Source of the DNA: JACCZR01 sp963830065
GTDB taxonomy: Bacteria; Actinomycetota; Thermoleophilia; Solirubrobacterales; Thermoleophilaceae
Direction: 5' to 3'
Length of the DNA: 64,000 bases
Assembly: GCA_963830065.1 (NCBI GenBank)
Contig: CAWHLA010000010.1
Span: 220,521-284,520 of the forward strand
Positions 18,765-30,489 of this stretch are shown here, in pieces (the first letter of the stretch is position 1; the number at the start of each line of letters is the position of its first letter). Below the pieces are notes generated by a model. It had not been told where the DNA came from and did no database searches. It worked only from the letters and a program-made list of their open reading frames with translations. Position numbers and translations under genes: made by a program.

Positions 18765-19147
18765 TACGCGACGTTGCGCAGGTATTCGTTGAACGCCCGG
18801 TAGTCCTCGCGGTCGGGCCGCATGCCGACGGCCAGGGCGGCGTGGCGGCGGGCCTCGGCCGGCTGGCCGGTCTTCTCCAGCGAGCGGCCCAGGCAGAAGT
18901 GTGAGTAGTGGTCGACCGGCGAGCGCTCCACCACCGCCGCGAATTCCTCGCGCGCCTGCTCGAAGCGCGCGGAGCGGAAGTAGGCGCGGCCAAGCGCCTC
19001 GCGGATCGAGGTCTTGTCGGGCTCGAGGTCGCGGGCCTGCTCCAGCGGGATCGCGGCTGCCGCGAAGTCGCCGGACTCCAGCAGCGCGCTGCCCTTCTGG
19101 AACAGCTGGTAGACCCGCTCGCCGCGCTCCTGGGGTGACTCGCTCAC
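18764..19147 (-). CDS. Tetratricopeptide repeat protein
   Basis: A 127-residue all-helical protein. Three TPR units are visible: residues 12-45 (YQLFQKGSALLESGDFAAAA...ARDLEPD), 46-79 (IREALGRAYFRSARFEQARE) and 80-113 (YSHFCLGRSLEKTGQPAEAR), followed by a capping helix. TPR proteins mediate protein contacts; no partner can be named. It overlaps the coaBC stop at its start (GTGA) and the GNAT start at its end. Confidence 0.85.
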   Translation of the reverse strand: MSESPQERGERVYQLFQKGSALLESGDFAAAAIPLEQARDLEPDKTSIREALGRAYFRSARFEQAREEFAAVVERSPVDHYSHFCLGRSLEKTGQPAEARRHAALAVGMRPDREDYRAFNEYLRNVA

Positions 19148-20394
19148 GCCTGCGCCCCCACCGGCCGCATCTCCTCGACGACGTCGAGCACTGCGGCAGC
19201 CACCTCCTCCTTCGATGCCCTCGGGACCTCTCGCCGGCCGTCCGCTGTGACCACGACGACCTCGTTGTCGGCGGCCTCGAAGCCGACCCCCTCGCCCGAG
19301 ACGTCGTTCAGCACGATCGCGTCGACCCCCTTGTCGCGCAGCTTGCGCTGGGCCTCGGCCATCGGGTCGCCGCCATGTTCGGCGGCGAACCCGACCAGGA
19401 TCTGGCCCTCGCGCCGGGAGGCCCCCAGCGTGGCCAGCACGTCCTCGGTGGGCTCGAGCTCGATGCTCAGAGAGTCGGAGTCGGCCTTCTTGAGCTTGGT
19501 CTCCCCCGCCTGGCTGGGCCGGTAGTCGGCCACCGCCGCCGCCATCAGCAGCACGTCGGCGCCGGCGAACTCAGCGCGTGCGGTTTCGGCCAGCTCGGCT
19601 GCGGTGGGCGCCTCGACCACCCGCACCCCGTCGGGGACGGGCAGCGAGACGTTGGCCGCGATCAATGTCACCTCGGCCCCGCGCCTGGCGGCCTCGGCCG
19701 CCATGGCCACCCCCATCCGGCCCGAGGACCGGTTGCCGACGAAGCGCACGGGGTCGATCGGCTCGCGGGTCCCGCCGGCGGTGACCAGCACGCGGCGCCC
19801 CAGCAGCTGGGATGGCGCCTGGGTCACCAGCGCGGACTCGATCGCCGCGAACACCTCGGCCGGGTCGGCCAGGCGGCCGACCCCCCACTCGCCCTCGGAG
19901 GCCAGCCGGCCGGTGCCCGGCTCCACCACGCGCGCGCCCCGCTCGCGCAGGAGGTCCAGGTTGGACTTGGTGGCCGGGTGCTCCCACATGTGGTTGTTCA
20001 TCGCGGGAGCCAGGACCAGCGGCGCCGTGCAGGCCAGCGCGGCGCTGCTGAGCAGGTTGTCGGCCAGCCCGCCCGCCAGCTTGGCCAGCGTGTTGGCCGA
20101 GGCCGGCACGACCGCCAAGACGTCGCAGCGGCGCACAAGCTCCAGGTGGGAGATCGGGTCGTGGTCGGAGGCGGCGTCGCCGGGGAAGGCCCCGCGGGCG
20201 GGGTCGCGCTCGAACTCGTCGGTGAGCACCGGGGCGCCGGTGACCCCCTCGAAGGTGGCCGCGCCCACGAACCGGCGGCTGGCAGGCGTCTGAATGACCC
20301 GCACCGAGTGCCCGGCCGCGGTGGCCAGGCGCACGACCTCCACCGCCTTGTAGGCGGCGATCCCCCCGGAGACTCCGAGCAGGATGCGGGCCAC
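19144..20394 (-). CDS. coaBC: Bifunctional phosphopantothenoylcysteine decarboxylase / phosphopantothenate-cysteine ligase
   Basis: CoaBC makes 4'-phosphopantetheine in coenzyme A synthesis. The 416-residue protein has the N-terminal flavodoxin-like CoaC domain (LLGVSGGIAAYK at 5-16, VVPASANTLAKLA.G.ADNLL, and the PAMNNHMW decarboxylase motif) and the C-terminal CoaB domain from about residue 195 (VTAGGTREPIDPVRF.GNRSSGRMG, AAVADYRP, KLKK, GFAAE). It lies three bases after rpoZ, the common actinobacterial order. Confidence 0.96.
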   Translation of the reverse strand: MARILLGVSGGIAAYKAVEVVRLATAAGHSVRVIQTPASRRFVGAATFEGVTGAPVLTDEFERDPARGAFPGDAASDHDPISHLELVRRCDVLAVVPASANTLAKLAGGLADNLLSSAALACTAPLVLAPAMNNHMWEHPATKSNLDLLRERGARVVEPGTGRLASEGEWGVGRLADPAEVFAAIESALVTQAPSQLLGRRVLVTAGGTREPIDPVRFVGNRSSGRMGVAMAAEAARRGAEVTLIAANVSLPVPDGVRVVEAPTAAELAETARAEFAGADVLLMAAAVADYRPSQAGETKLKKADSDSLSIELEPTEDVLATLGASRREGQILVGFAAEHGGDPMAEAQRKLRDKGVDAIVLNDVSGEGVGFEAADNEVVVVTADGRREVPRASKEEVAAAVLDVVEEMRPVGAQA

Positions 20395-20397
20395 GGA

Positions 20398-20625
20398 CTA
20401 CCGGTAGCGGTAGGAGATCTTGCCCTGAGCCACTTCGTCCAGAGCGATCTTCAGGTAGTTCTTCGACGCGGTCTCGACCATCGGCGGCGGGTACTCGTCG
20501 AACGTCCCCTCGCCGAGGTTGTGGTAGTAGGCGTTGATCTGCCGGGCCCGCTTGGCTGACACCAGCACACACGCGTAGTGGGAGTCGACCTTCTCGAGCA
20601 GGGTGTCGAAGCGGGGCTTGATCAT
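20398..20625 (-). CDS. rpoZ: RNA polymerase omega subunit
   Basis: Omega stabilises the beta-prime subunit of RNA polymerase. The 75-residue protein has the conserved RFDTLLEKVDSHYACVLVSA and KRARQINAYYH motifs and the YLKIALDEVAQGKISYR C-terminal helix. It starts at an ATG overlapping the gmk stop (20622-20625) and precedes coaBC, as in most Actinobacteria. Confidence 0.95.
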   Translation of the reverse strand: MIKPRFDTLLEKVDSHYACVLVSAKRARQINAYYHNLGEGTFDEYPPPMVETASKNYLKIALDEVAQGKISYRYR

Positions 20626-21173
20626 CGTCTGAAGACTGTAGCGGCGAGGGCCGTGAGCTCCTGCAAGGCCCGATCCAGGTCGTCGTTGACGATCACCTTC
20701 CGAAACTCGCCCTGAGCGGCCAGCTCGCCTTCCGCCTCGGCCAGGCGGACCTTCACCTGCTCGGGCGAGTCCGACCCCCTGCCTTCCAGGCGCTCGCGCA
20801 GGACTTCCACCGACGGCGGGGCGATGAAGACCTGAGTGGCCTCGGGCAAGGTCTCGCGTACCTGGCGCGCCCCCTGGACGTCGATCTCGAGCACGATCCC
20901 CTCCGGCGCCTCCTCGAGCTCGGAGCGAAGCGTGCCGTAGCGGTTGCCGGCGTACTCGGCGTGCTCGACGAAGTCCCCCGCCGCCACCCGGCGGTCGAAC
21001 TCGTCGTGACCGAGGTACCAGTAGTCGGTGCCGTGCTCCTCCCCCGCACGCGCGGCGCGCGTGGTGGCCGACACGCTCAGGCGCAGGCCTGGCATCCGCT
21101 CGAGCAGGCCCCGGATCAGCGTGCCCTTGCCCACGCCCGAGGGACCCGTGATGACGAGGACCGGCGGGGCTAT
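20622..21173 (-). CDS. gmk: Guanylate kinase (no canonical start codon)
   Basis: Gmk phosphorylates GMP to GDP. The P-loop GPSGVGKGTLIRGLLER is followed by SVSATTRAARAGEEHGTDYW (the GMP-binding region), a YGT motif and VLEIDVQGARQVR, about 183 residues, normal length. The first canonical start, GTG 21134, lies inside the P-loop and would destroy it. Reading back to the mihF stop there is no ATG, GTG or TTG; an ATA at 21173, four bases after the stop, is the only codon placed where the family's start would be. An unusual start or a base error must be assumed. Confidence 0.9.
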   Translation of the reverse strand: MAPPVLVITGPSGVGKGTLIRGLLERMPGLRLSVSATTRAARAGEEHGTDYWYLGHDEFDRRVAAGDFVEHAEYAGNRYGTLRSELEEAPEGIVLEIDVQGARQVRETLPEATQVFIAPPSVEVLRERLEGRGSDSPEQVKVRLAEAEGELAAQGEFRKVIVNDDLDRALQELTALAATVFRR

Positions 21174-21177
21174 TGCT

Positions 21178-21528
21178 CTAGCGACGCAGGTAGCTGACCA
21201 GCTCGTTGCGCTGGCGCTGCGAGAGGCCGCCGATCGTCTTGCTCGGCGAGATGCGGCAGTGGGTCAGGATGCGGTTCACCTTCACGCGCCCGTACTTCGG
21301 GACGGCGAGCAGCAGGTCGAAAACCTTGGCCGTTTGCAGGTATTCCGGCGGATCGAGCAGCAGTCCGTGGATCTGGACGCGGCCCGCCTTGAGGTCCTTC
21401 TTGAGCCGCGCGCGACGGGTCCTGATGTCGTTCGCGCGCGCCAAGGCGTCCATCCGCTGGGACGTCGTGCGCCGCGGCGCCGGGCCCGCTGAGGTGGTCT
21501 TTGCGGGCGTCTCGGAGGCGGCCGGCAT
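21178..21528 (-). CDS. mihF: Actinobacterial integration host factor (mIHF)
   Basis: mIHF is a DNA-binding nucleoid protein specific to Actinobacteria, with an S13-like helix-two-turn-helix. The 116-residue protein has a variable 25-residue N-terminus, then ALARANDIRTRRARLKKDLK and VPKYGRVKVNRILTHCRISP (H2TH), followed by SKTIGGLSQRQRNELVSYL. It heads the mihF-gmk-rpoZ-coaBC group. Another in-frame start at M26 would leave out the disordered leader. A TAGTAT sequence eight bases upstream of the ATG is a possible -10 box for a nearly leaderless message. Confidence 0.92.
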   Translation of the reverse strand: MPAASETPAKTTSAGPAPRRTTSQRMDALARANDIRTRRARLKKDLKAGRVQIHGLLLDPPEYLQTAKVFDLLLAVPKYGRVKVNRILTHCRISPSKTIGGLSQRQRNELVSYLRR

Positions 21529-21664
21529 GGGCGGCGATACTACACACCGGCCAACCGTTTAAAAGGCGTGAACGCCAGAAAATCCGCCAATTCACCTCGA
21601 CCTCGACCTAAGCTCCAAGGTGGTTCGGGGTACTTGACCCCCCGGCCTGTATTTTGCAGGGACT
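21529..21664 (-). promoter_or_regulatory. Intergenic region between pyrD and mihF, candidate mihF promoter
   Basis: This 136-base gap separates the pyrimidine operon from mihF. It is AT-richer than its surroundings and holds TAGTAT at 21537-21542 (minus strand) close to the start, plus a short GGGGT/ACCCC hairpin and a weak CCTG/CAGG pair. No convincing terminator with a T run is seen, so pyrD read-through into mihF is possible. In many Actinobacteria pyrF occupies this place. Confidence 0.4.
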
Positions 21665-22603
21665 TTAGGCGTTTCTGACGCTCGTTTTCGCCTCTTCTGG
21701 TGCGGCTGCGCCAGCGGCTTCACCCGTCCCGGGGGCACCGTGTCCCTGCAAGGGGGAAAGCTCCCGCCTGATGCGTAGCCCCGCGGCCGGGTCGCGGAAG
21801 CTCTCGGTGCCCACGGCCACCACCCGCGCGCCCGCGGCCAGGAAATCGGCGGCATCGGCGCCGGTCGCGATTCCGCCCATCCCCACCACCGGGATCCCGA
21901 CCCGCGCGCTCACCGCGGCGACCTGTTCCAGGGCCACGGCCCGCACCGCGGGCCCAGAGAGGCCGCCGCTGCCACCGCCCAGCCACGGCAGGCGCGTCCG
22001 GGGGTCGAGCGCCATCCCCTTGAGCGTGTTGAGCAGGGAGACCGCGTCCGCCCCGGCCCCCTCGGCGGCGGCGGCCACCGCCGCCGGCTCGGTGGCGTTG
22101 GGGGTGAGCTTCACGATCACCGGCTTCTCGGACCGGGAGCGCACCGCCTCCATCGCACGGGCGGTCTCGGAGGGGTCCGCGCCCATGACCAGGCCGCTTT
22201 CGACGTTGGGGCAGGAGACGTTCAGCTCGACCATCGCCACCTCGTCGCGCTCGGCGACGGCGCCGGCCAGCTCGGCCAGGTCGCCGGGCGTGTAGGCCAT
22301 CACCGAGACCACGAGCGGAACCGGCAGCTCGGCGAGCTGGGGCAGGTCGTGGGCGAGGAAGCCGTCGAGGCCCTTGTTGGGGAGGCCGATCGAGTTGATC
22401 AGGCCCGCGGGCGCCTCCCAGAGGCGCGGCGGCGGGTTCCCCTGGCGCGGCTCGCGGGTGATCGTCTTGGAGACGAACGCGTCGAAGGGGAATCGCTCGA
22501 GCAGCGCATCTCCGAACGCGCGCCGGGCGGCGATGGCGTCGAAGGTGCCCGATCCGTTGAGCACGGGGCCGGAGAGCGAGACGCCGCAGAGGTCGACGCT
22601 CAT
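21665..22603 (-). CDS. pyrD: Dihydroorotate dehydrogenase, class 1B catalytic subunit
   Basis: PyrD (class 1B) oxidises dihydroorotate to orotate and passes electrons through PyrK to NAD+. The 312-residue TIM barrel has NGSGTFD near residue 16, the catalytic Cys in ELNVSCPN (C131), VKLTPN, and the FMN phosphate loop PVVGMGGI...A..FL.AGA. Its start overlaps the pyrK stop by four bases, which fits the obligate heterotetramer. The last 25 residues are an Ala-rich tail. It is the last gene of the pyr operon. Confidence 0.94.
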   Translation of the reverse strand: MSVDLCGVSLSGPVLNGSGTFDAIAARRAFGDALLERFPFDAFVSKTITREPRQGNPPPRLWEAPAGLINSIGLPNKGLDGFLAHDLPQLAELPVPLVVSVMAYTPGDLAELAGAVAERDEVAMVELNVSCPNVESGLVMGADPSETARAMEAVRSRSEKPVIVKLTPNATEPAAVAAAAEGAGADAVSLLNTLKGMALDPRTRLPWLGGGSGGLSGPAVRAVALEQVAAVSARVGIPVVGMGGIATGADAADFLAAGARVVAVGTESFRDPAAGLRIRRELSPLQGHGAPGTGEAAGAAAPEEAKTSVRNA

Positions 22604-23429
22604 CCCTGGTGTCCCCCACCGGGCGCCGCTGCCGTCTCCAGACCGGCCGCGTCCAGTACCGGCCCGTCAACGCACAGGCGGACGTAGCCCTCACGGGTGG
22701 GCACCACGCAGCCAAAGCACGCCCCGAAGCCGCACGCCATCCCGGATTCCATGGCCAGCTGGGCGGGCACCTCGCGCTCGGCGCACAGCGCCCGCACCGC
22801 CTCCAGCATCGCCGGCGGGCCGCACGCGAACACTTCGGCGTCGGCGTCGGAGTCGAGCTCGGCGGACAGCAGCTCCGTGACCAGGCCGGGGCGGCCGGCG
22901 GAGCCGTCGTCGGTGGCCAGCTGGGTCTCCCCCGCGAACATTGCGGCGGCCGCGGCGTGGGGAGCCGAGCGGAAGCCGAGCATCACGGCGGGGTCGTCCA
23001 ACTCATCGGACAGGCACAGCAGCGGCGCGGTGCCGATGCCGCCGCCCACCAGCAGCGGCCGGCGGCCGTCTCGGGGCGGGCGAAAGCCGATGCCGAGCGG
23101 GCCGACCAGCGACATCCCTTCACCCGGCTCCAGCCCGGCCAGACGCTCGGTCCCTGGGCCCACCTCCTCCAGCAGGAAGGCCAGGCGGATCCCGTCCCCC
23201 TCCTGCAGGGCCCGTGCGAACGAGAACGCCCGCGGCAGGTACGGGCGCTCCGAGGCTCCCCCGCCCCACCGCTCGGCGGTGGACAGCATGTAGAACTGGC
23301 CCGGCCGGGGCTCCCGCGGGCCCTCGCGGTCGATCGCCCACAGCATCCTGTAGGCACCCAGCGCCTCGCAGCCGACCACCTCGACCGTCCGCCGCTCGGG
23401 CGGGGCCAGCGTGCGCGGCTCGACCTCCG

Positions 23430-23433
<4 letters not shown>
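22600..23433 (-). CDS. pyrK: Dihydroorotate dehydrogenase electron transfer subunit
   Basis: PyrK is the FAD and [2Fe-2S] subunit that links PyrD to NAD+. The 277-residue protein shows a ferredoxin-reductase-like FAD domain with RPGQFYML and RAFS, a nucleotide-binding domain with LLVGGGIGTAPLL (127-139), and a C-terminal cluster site with C234, C239, C242 and C254 (MACGFGACFGCVV...LCVDGP). The GTG start overlaps the carB stop and the end overlaps pyrD. Confidence 0.95.
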
Positions 23434-26523
<3,090 letters not shown>

Positions 26524-26531
<8 letters not shown>

Positions 26532-27642
26532 CGGCCAGCCCCCGCAGGAAGCGGTCGAACAGGTGCAGCGCGTCGTGAGGCCCGGGGCCGGCTTCGGGGT
26601 GGTACTGGACCGTCGACCCCGGCACGTCTCTCAGGATCAGGCCCTCGACCGTGCGGTCGTAGAGGTTCAGCTGCTGCAGCTCGGCGGCACCGAAGTCGGT
26701 CTCCCAACGCAGCGGCTCGTCGGTGTCCACGGTCTGCTCCCCGTTGGGGCCGAGCACGGCGAAGCCATGGTTCTGCGAAGTGATCTCGATCTTGCCCGTC
26801 TCCAGGTCCTTGACCGGGTGGTTGGCGCCCCGGTGGCCGAAGGGCAGCTTGAAGGTCTCCAGGCCGACCGCCCGGCACAGCAGCTGGTGGCCGAGGCAGA
26901 TGCCCCAGACCGGGACCTTGCCCACCACGCCGCGCACGCTGTCGACCACGTAGTCGAGCGCCGCGGGGTCGCCGGGGCCGTTGGCCAGGAACACGGCGTC
27001 GGGATCGCGGGCCAGCAGCTCCTCGGAGGACGTGTCGCACGGGTGCAGCTCGACCGTGGCGCCGCGCTCACGCAGGTTGCGGACGATGGAGTCCTTGATG
27101 CCGGTGTCCAGCGCCACCACCCGCGGTCCGCTGCCCTCGAGGATCACCGGCTCGGCGGGGGTGACCTCCTTGGCCAGGTCCTGGCCGTCCATCCGCGGCT
27201 CGGCCCGCACGCGGTCCATGGCCTCGCCCTCGGACATCTCGGCGGCGAACACGCCGCCCCGCATCGCGCCGCGGCTGCGCAGGTGGCGCACCAGCGCGCG
27301 GGTGTCGATCCCGCTGAGGGCCGGGATGCCGCAGTCGGCCAGCCAGGTGAGCCAGCCGGCCTCCGCGCCGGGGGCGTCCTCGCGGTCGATCCCCTCCCGC
27401 ATGATCACCGCGCGGGCGTGGACGGAGTCGGACTCCATGTGGGCCGCGGCCACGCCGTAGTTGCCTATGTGGGGGTAGGTGAAGACGATCACCTGGCCGC
27501 GGTAGCTGGGGTCGCTGACCGCCTCCTGGTAGCCGGACATGGAGGTGTTGAACACCACCTCCCCCGTGGCCGGCGGGGGCGCACCCACCAGGTCGCCGTC
27601 GAACCGGGTCCCGTCCTCGAGCAGCAGGTAGGCGCCGCTCAC
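26524..27642 (-). CDS. carA: Carbamoyl-phosphate synthase small subunit
   Basis: CarA is the glutamine amidotransferase subunit of carbamoyl phosphate synthase. The 372-residue protein starts at GTG 27642, overlapping the preceding hydrolase stop (GTGA). The N-terminal domain has FNTSMSGYQE and DPSY.GQ; the class I amidotransferase triad is C249 in WGICLGHQLL, with H348 and E350 in QYHPEAGPGPHD. The open frame runs further upstream through the hydrolase gene but has no family sequence there. Confidence 0.96.
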
Positions 27643-28166
27643 TTGACCAGCCTCTGCACGGCCTTGAACTCGTCGCTGCCGGCGGCGCCCAGGAGCTCGA
27701 ACAGGGCCGCCTCGACGCTGGTGATCACCGCGCCCTCGCGCTCCATCCGGCGTAGGCCGACCTCGCGGTTCTCCTCGGTGCGCGAGCTGACCGCATCGCG
27801 CGCCACGTGGACCTCGCGGCCCTCGGCCAGCAGGGACAGCGCGGTCTGGGAGACGCAGACGTGGGCCTCGATGCCGCACACGAGCACCTGGTTGCGACCG
27901 TTCAGCGAGAAGCCGTCCGCGTCGGAGGCGGAGAAGCACACCTTCTCGAGCGGCTCCCCAGCGAGGTGCTCGGCAACCTCCGGGACGGTTTCGCCCAGCC
28001 CCTCCGGGTACTGCTCGGTGGCCACCACCGGGACCTCCATCGCGTTCGCGCCTTCCACGAGCACGGCGGTGTTCTGAGCCACCCGCTCGAAGTCCAGCAC
28101 GGCCGGGCGGAACGCCTCCTGGACATCGACCACGACCAGCGTGGTTTCCTCGCGCCGCAGCTTCAT
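27639..28166 (-). CDS. Isochorismatase-like cysteine hydrolase inside the pyrimidine operon
   Basis: A 175-residue protein of the isochorismatase-like hydrolase superfamily, closest in pattern to YcaC-type members. The catalytic triad is present: D14 in VVVDVQ, K75 in LEKVCFSAS, and C104 in GIEAHVCVSQTAL after the cis-peptide. Substrates in this family range from isochorismate to nicotinamide, N-carbamoyl compounds and ureidoacrylate, so the reaction is not known. It is embedded between pyrC and carA with ATGA and GTGA overlaps at both ends, which ties it firmly to the pyr transcript. A role in removing a carbamoylated or pyrimidine-derived by-product is a guess. Confidence 0.85.
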   Translation of the reverse strand: MKLRREETTLVVVDVQEAFRPAVLDFERVAQNTAVLVEGANAMEVPVVATEQYPEGLGETVPEVAEHLAGEPLEKVCFSASDADGFSLNGRNQVLVCGIEAHVCVSQTALSLLAEGREVHVARDAVSSRTEENREVGLRRMEREGAVITSVEAALFELLGAAGSDEFKAVQRLVK

Positions 28167-29524
28167 CTGACCGCTCCGATCGCGAACGACCGCTCGCGGT
28201 AGGCCACCTGGCCGCCGGCGATGGTCAGCCGCACCTTGCCCCGCACCCGGCGGCCGCCGAAGGCGCAGTTGGACGAGCGGCTCTGGTAGCCGTCCTCGCC
28301 AACCTCCCACTCGGCGGCGAGGTCGACCAGGCACAGGTTGGCCGGCGCGCCGGGCTCGATTCGCGGGATCCCCAGGCCGAACGGCTCGCCGCCCGAGGTC
28401 ATCCGCTCCACCAAGAGCCCCAGGTCGAGCACCCCGGGCTCGACCAGCTCGGTGTACAGCGCGGCGAAGGAGCTCTCCAGGCCGGTCACGCCCATCGGAG
28501 CCAGCTCGAACGGCTGCTCCTTCTCCTCGGGGGAGTGGGGCGCGTGGTCGGTGGCCACGCAGGACAGGACCCCCGACCGCAATCCCTCGATCAGCGCCTG
28601 GCGATCGTCCTCGGAGCGCAGGGGCGGGTTCATCTTGAAGTGGGTGTCCAGCGAGCGGACGTCGTCCTCGGTGAGCAGCAGGTGGTGGGGCGACGCCTCG
28701 GCGGTCACCTGGGCCCCGTCGGCAAGCCCCCGCTCGATCGCCTCCACCGACTCGCGCGCGGAGACGTGCTGGATGTGGATGCGACCCTGCTCGTGACGGG
28801 CCAGCAGCAGGTCGCGGGCCACCATCGTGGACTCGGACACCGACGGGATTGCCGACAGGCCCAGCGCCGTGGAGGCGGCGCCCTCGTGCATGCCGCCGCC
28901 CCGCGACAGGGAGGGCTCCTCCTCGTGCAGCGCGAGTGTGCGGCCGGCCAGCCGCTGGTACTGGAGCGCCTGGCGCATGACACCGGCCGAGCGGACCGGG
29001 AGGCCGTCGTCGGTGAACGCGAAGGCCCCCGCGTCGGCCAGCTCGGCCATCTCGGTCAGGTCCTCGCCCCTCTGGCCGCGGGTGATGGCCGCGGTGAAGC
29101 CGGTGGGGATGCGGGCCTCGGTCCGCGCGCGCTCGCGCAGCGCGCCCAGTACCGGAGCGGTGTCCACCACCGGCTCGGTGTTGGGCATGGCCAGGATCGC
29201 GCAGTAGCCGCCCGCCGCGGCCGCGTGGGTGCCGGTGTCCAGGTCCTCCTCGTCCTCGCGGCCGGGCGTACGCAGGTGCACGTGCGGGTCCACGAACCCC
29301 GGGAAGGCGGTCAGCCCCCCGGCGTCCACGTGCTCGCAGCCATCGGGGGCTTCGAGCGACCCGGCCTCCCCCACCTCGGCCACCCGCCCGCCGCGCACCA
29401 GGACGTCGCCCTCGCGGTCGAGCCCGCTACGCGGGTCGAGCAGCCGGGCGCCGCGCACCAGCACGGTGCCAGGAGCCGACTCGGCGCGGTCGAGCGCCGG
29501 GTGGAGCAGTCCCTCGGCGCTCAC
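28163..29524 (-). CDS. pyrC: Dihydroorotase, class I
   Basis: PyrC cyclises N-carbamoyl-aspartate to dihydroorotate. The 453-residue amidohydrolase starts at GTG 29524 overlapping the pyrB stop. The metal site residues are visible: PGFVDPHVHLRTPG (H81, H83), FTDDG (D172/D173), LALHEEE (H200), HIQHVSA (H253) and ATDHAPHS (D326). The pattern matches class I enzymes that form complexes with PyrB in some bacteria. The open frame extends upstream through pyrB, but that part is an out-of-frame shadow. Confidence 0.96.
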   Translation of the reverse strand: MSAEGLLHPALDRAESAPGTVLVRGARLLDPRSGLDREGDVLVRGGRVAEVGEAGSLEAPDGCEHVDAGGLTAFPGFVDPHVHLRTPGREDEEDLDTGTHAAAAGGYCAILAMPNTEPVVDTAPVLGALRERARTEARIPTGFTAAITRGQRGEDLTEMAELADAGAFAFTDDGLPVRSAGVMRQALQYQRLAGRTLALHEEEPSLSRGGGMHEGAASTALGLSAIPSVSESTMVARDLLLARHEQGRIHIQHVSARESVEAIERGLADGAQVTAEASPHHLLLTEDDVRSLDTHFKMNPPLRSEDDRQALIEGLRSGVLSCVATDHAPHSPEEKEQPFELAPMGVTGLESSFAALYTELVEPGVLDLGLLVERMTSGGEPFGLGIPRIEPGAPANLCLVDLAAEWEVGEDGYQSRSSNCAFGGRRVRGKVRLTIAGGQVAYRERSFAIGAVR

Positions 29525-30489
29525 GCCGGCTGGGGCTCCGTGGTCTCGCCGAGCGGGCTGCCGGGCCGGCGCTCGTCGGCACCCGCCCCGCCCCCGCCGG
29601 CCAGCAGCTCGTACAGGACGGCCATCCGGACGACGACGCCGGACTCGACCTGCTCGACGATCAGTGCCTGGGGCGAGTCGATCACGTCGGCCGCGAGCTC
29701 CACGCCGCGGTTGACCGGTCCCGGGTGCATCAGCAGCTGGCCGCGGCCCAGTCGGCGGCCGTCGATCTGGTAGCGCGCCGCGTACTCGCGCAGCGAGGGC
29801 ACGAACGAGCCCTCCATGCGCTCGGACTGCATCCGCAGCGCGTAGACCACGTCGGCCTCGCCGAGGTCGTCGAGCGTGTAGCGCACCCGGCACCCGAGCG
29901 ACTCGATCTCCCGCGGGATCAGCGTGGGCGGCCCGCAGACGGTGACTTCGCAGCCCATTCGGCTGAAGGCGAGGATCCCCGACCGCGCCACCCGGCTGTG
30001 CAGCACGTCCCCGACGATCCAGAGCTTGAGGCCCTCGAGCCGGCCCGCCCGGCGGCGCAGCGCGTAGAGGTCCAGCAGCGCCTGAGTGGGGTGCTCGTGC
30101 TTGCCGTCGCCGGCGTTCACCACCGCGGCGGGGCTCCACCGCGACACCAGCACCGCGGCCCCGGCGTGGGGTGAGCGGATCACGATGGCGGCCGGGTCGT
30201 AGGCCGACAGGGTCTGCACCGTGTCCTTGAGCGACTCGCCCTTGTCCACGGCCGATCCCTGAGCCTTGATCGAGACCAGGTCGGCCGACAGCCGCTTGGC
30301 GGCGAGCTCGAACGAGGAGCTGGTGCGCGTCGAGGACTCGTAGAAGAGGTTGATCACCGTGCGCCCGCGCAGCGTGGGGACCTTCTTGATCTCGCGCCCC
30401 GAGACCTCGGCGAAGCTGGCCGCCCGGTCGAGGATGCGCTCGATGTCGTCGCGCGAGAGGTCGTTCACGGTGAGCAGGTGACGGTTCAC
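29521..30489 (-). CDS. pyrB: Aspartate carbamoyltransferase catalytic subunit
   Basis: PyrB joins carbamoyl phosphate to aspartate. The 322-residue protein has the carbamoyl-phosphate loop FYESSTRTSSSFE (ESSTRT at 51-56), HEHPTQALLD (133-140) and the aspartate-binding region ALRMQSERM and HPGPVNRG. No pyrI is present in the window, as expected when the enzyme associates with PyrC. It overlaps pyrR at the start and pyrC at the end by four bases each. Confidence 0.97.
   Translation of the reverse strand: MNRHLLTVNDLSRDDIERILDRAASFAEVSGREIKKVPTLRGRTVINLFYESSTRTSSSFELAAKRLSADLVSIKAQGSAVDKGESLKDTVQTLSAYDPAAIVIRSPHAGAAVLVSRWSPAAVVNAGDGKHEHPTQALLDLYALRRRAGRLEGLKLWIVGDVLHSRVARSGILAFSRMGCEVTVCGPPTLIPREIESLGCRVRYTLDDLGEADVVYALRMQSERMEGSFVPSLREYAARYQIDGRRLGRGQLLMHPGPVNRGVELAADVIDSPQALIVEQVESGVVVRMAVLYELLAGGGGAGADERRPGSPLGETTEPQPA

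Noticed and set aside
21600..21640. Short hairpins after pyrD as an intrinsic terminator
   Set aside because: Stems are only four or five bases and no T run follows on the minus strand.
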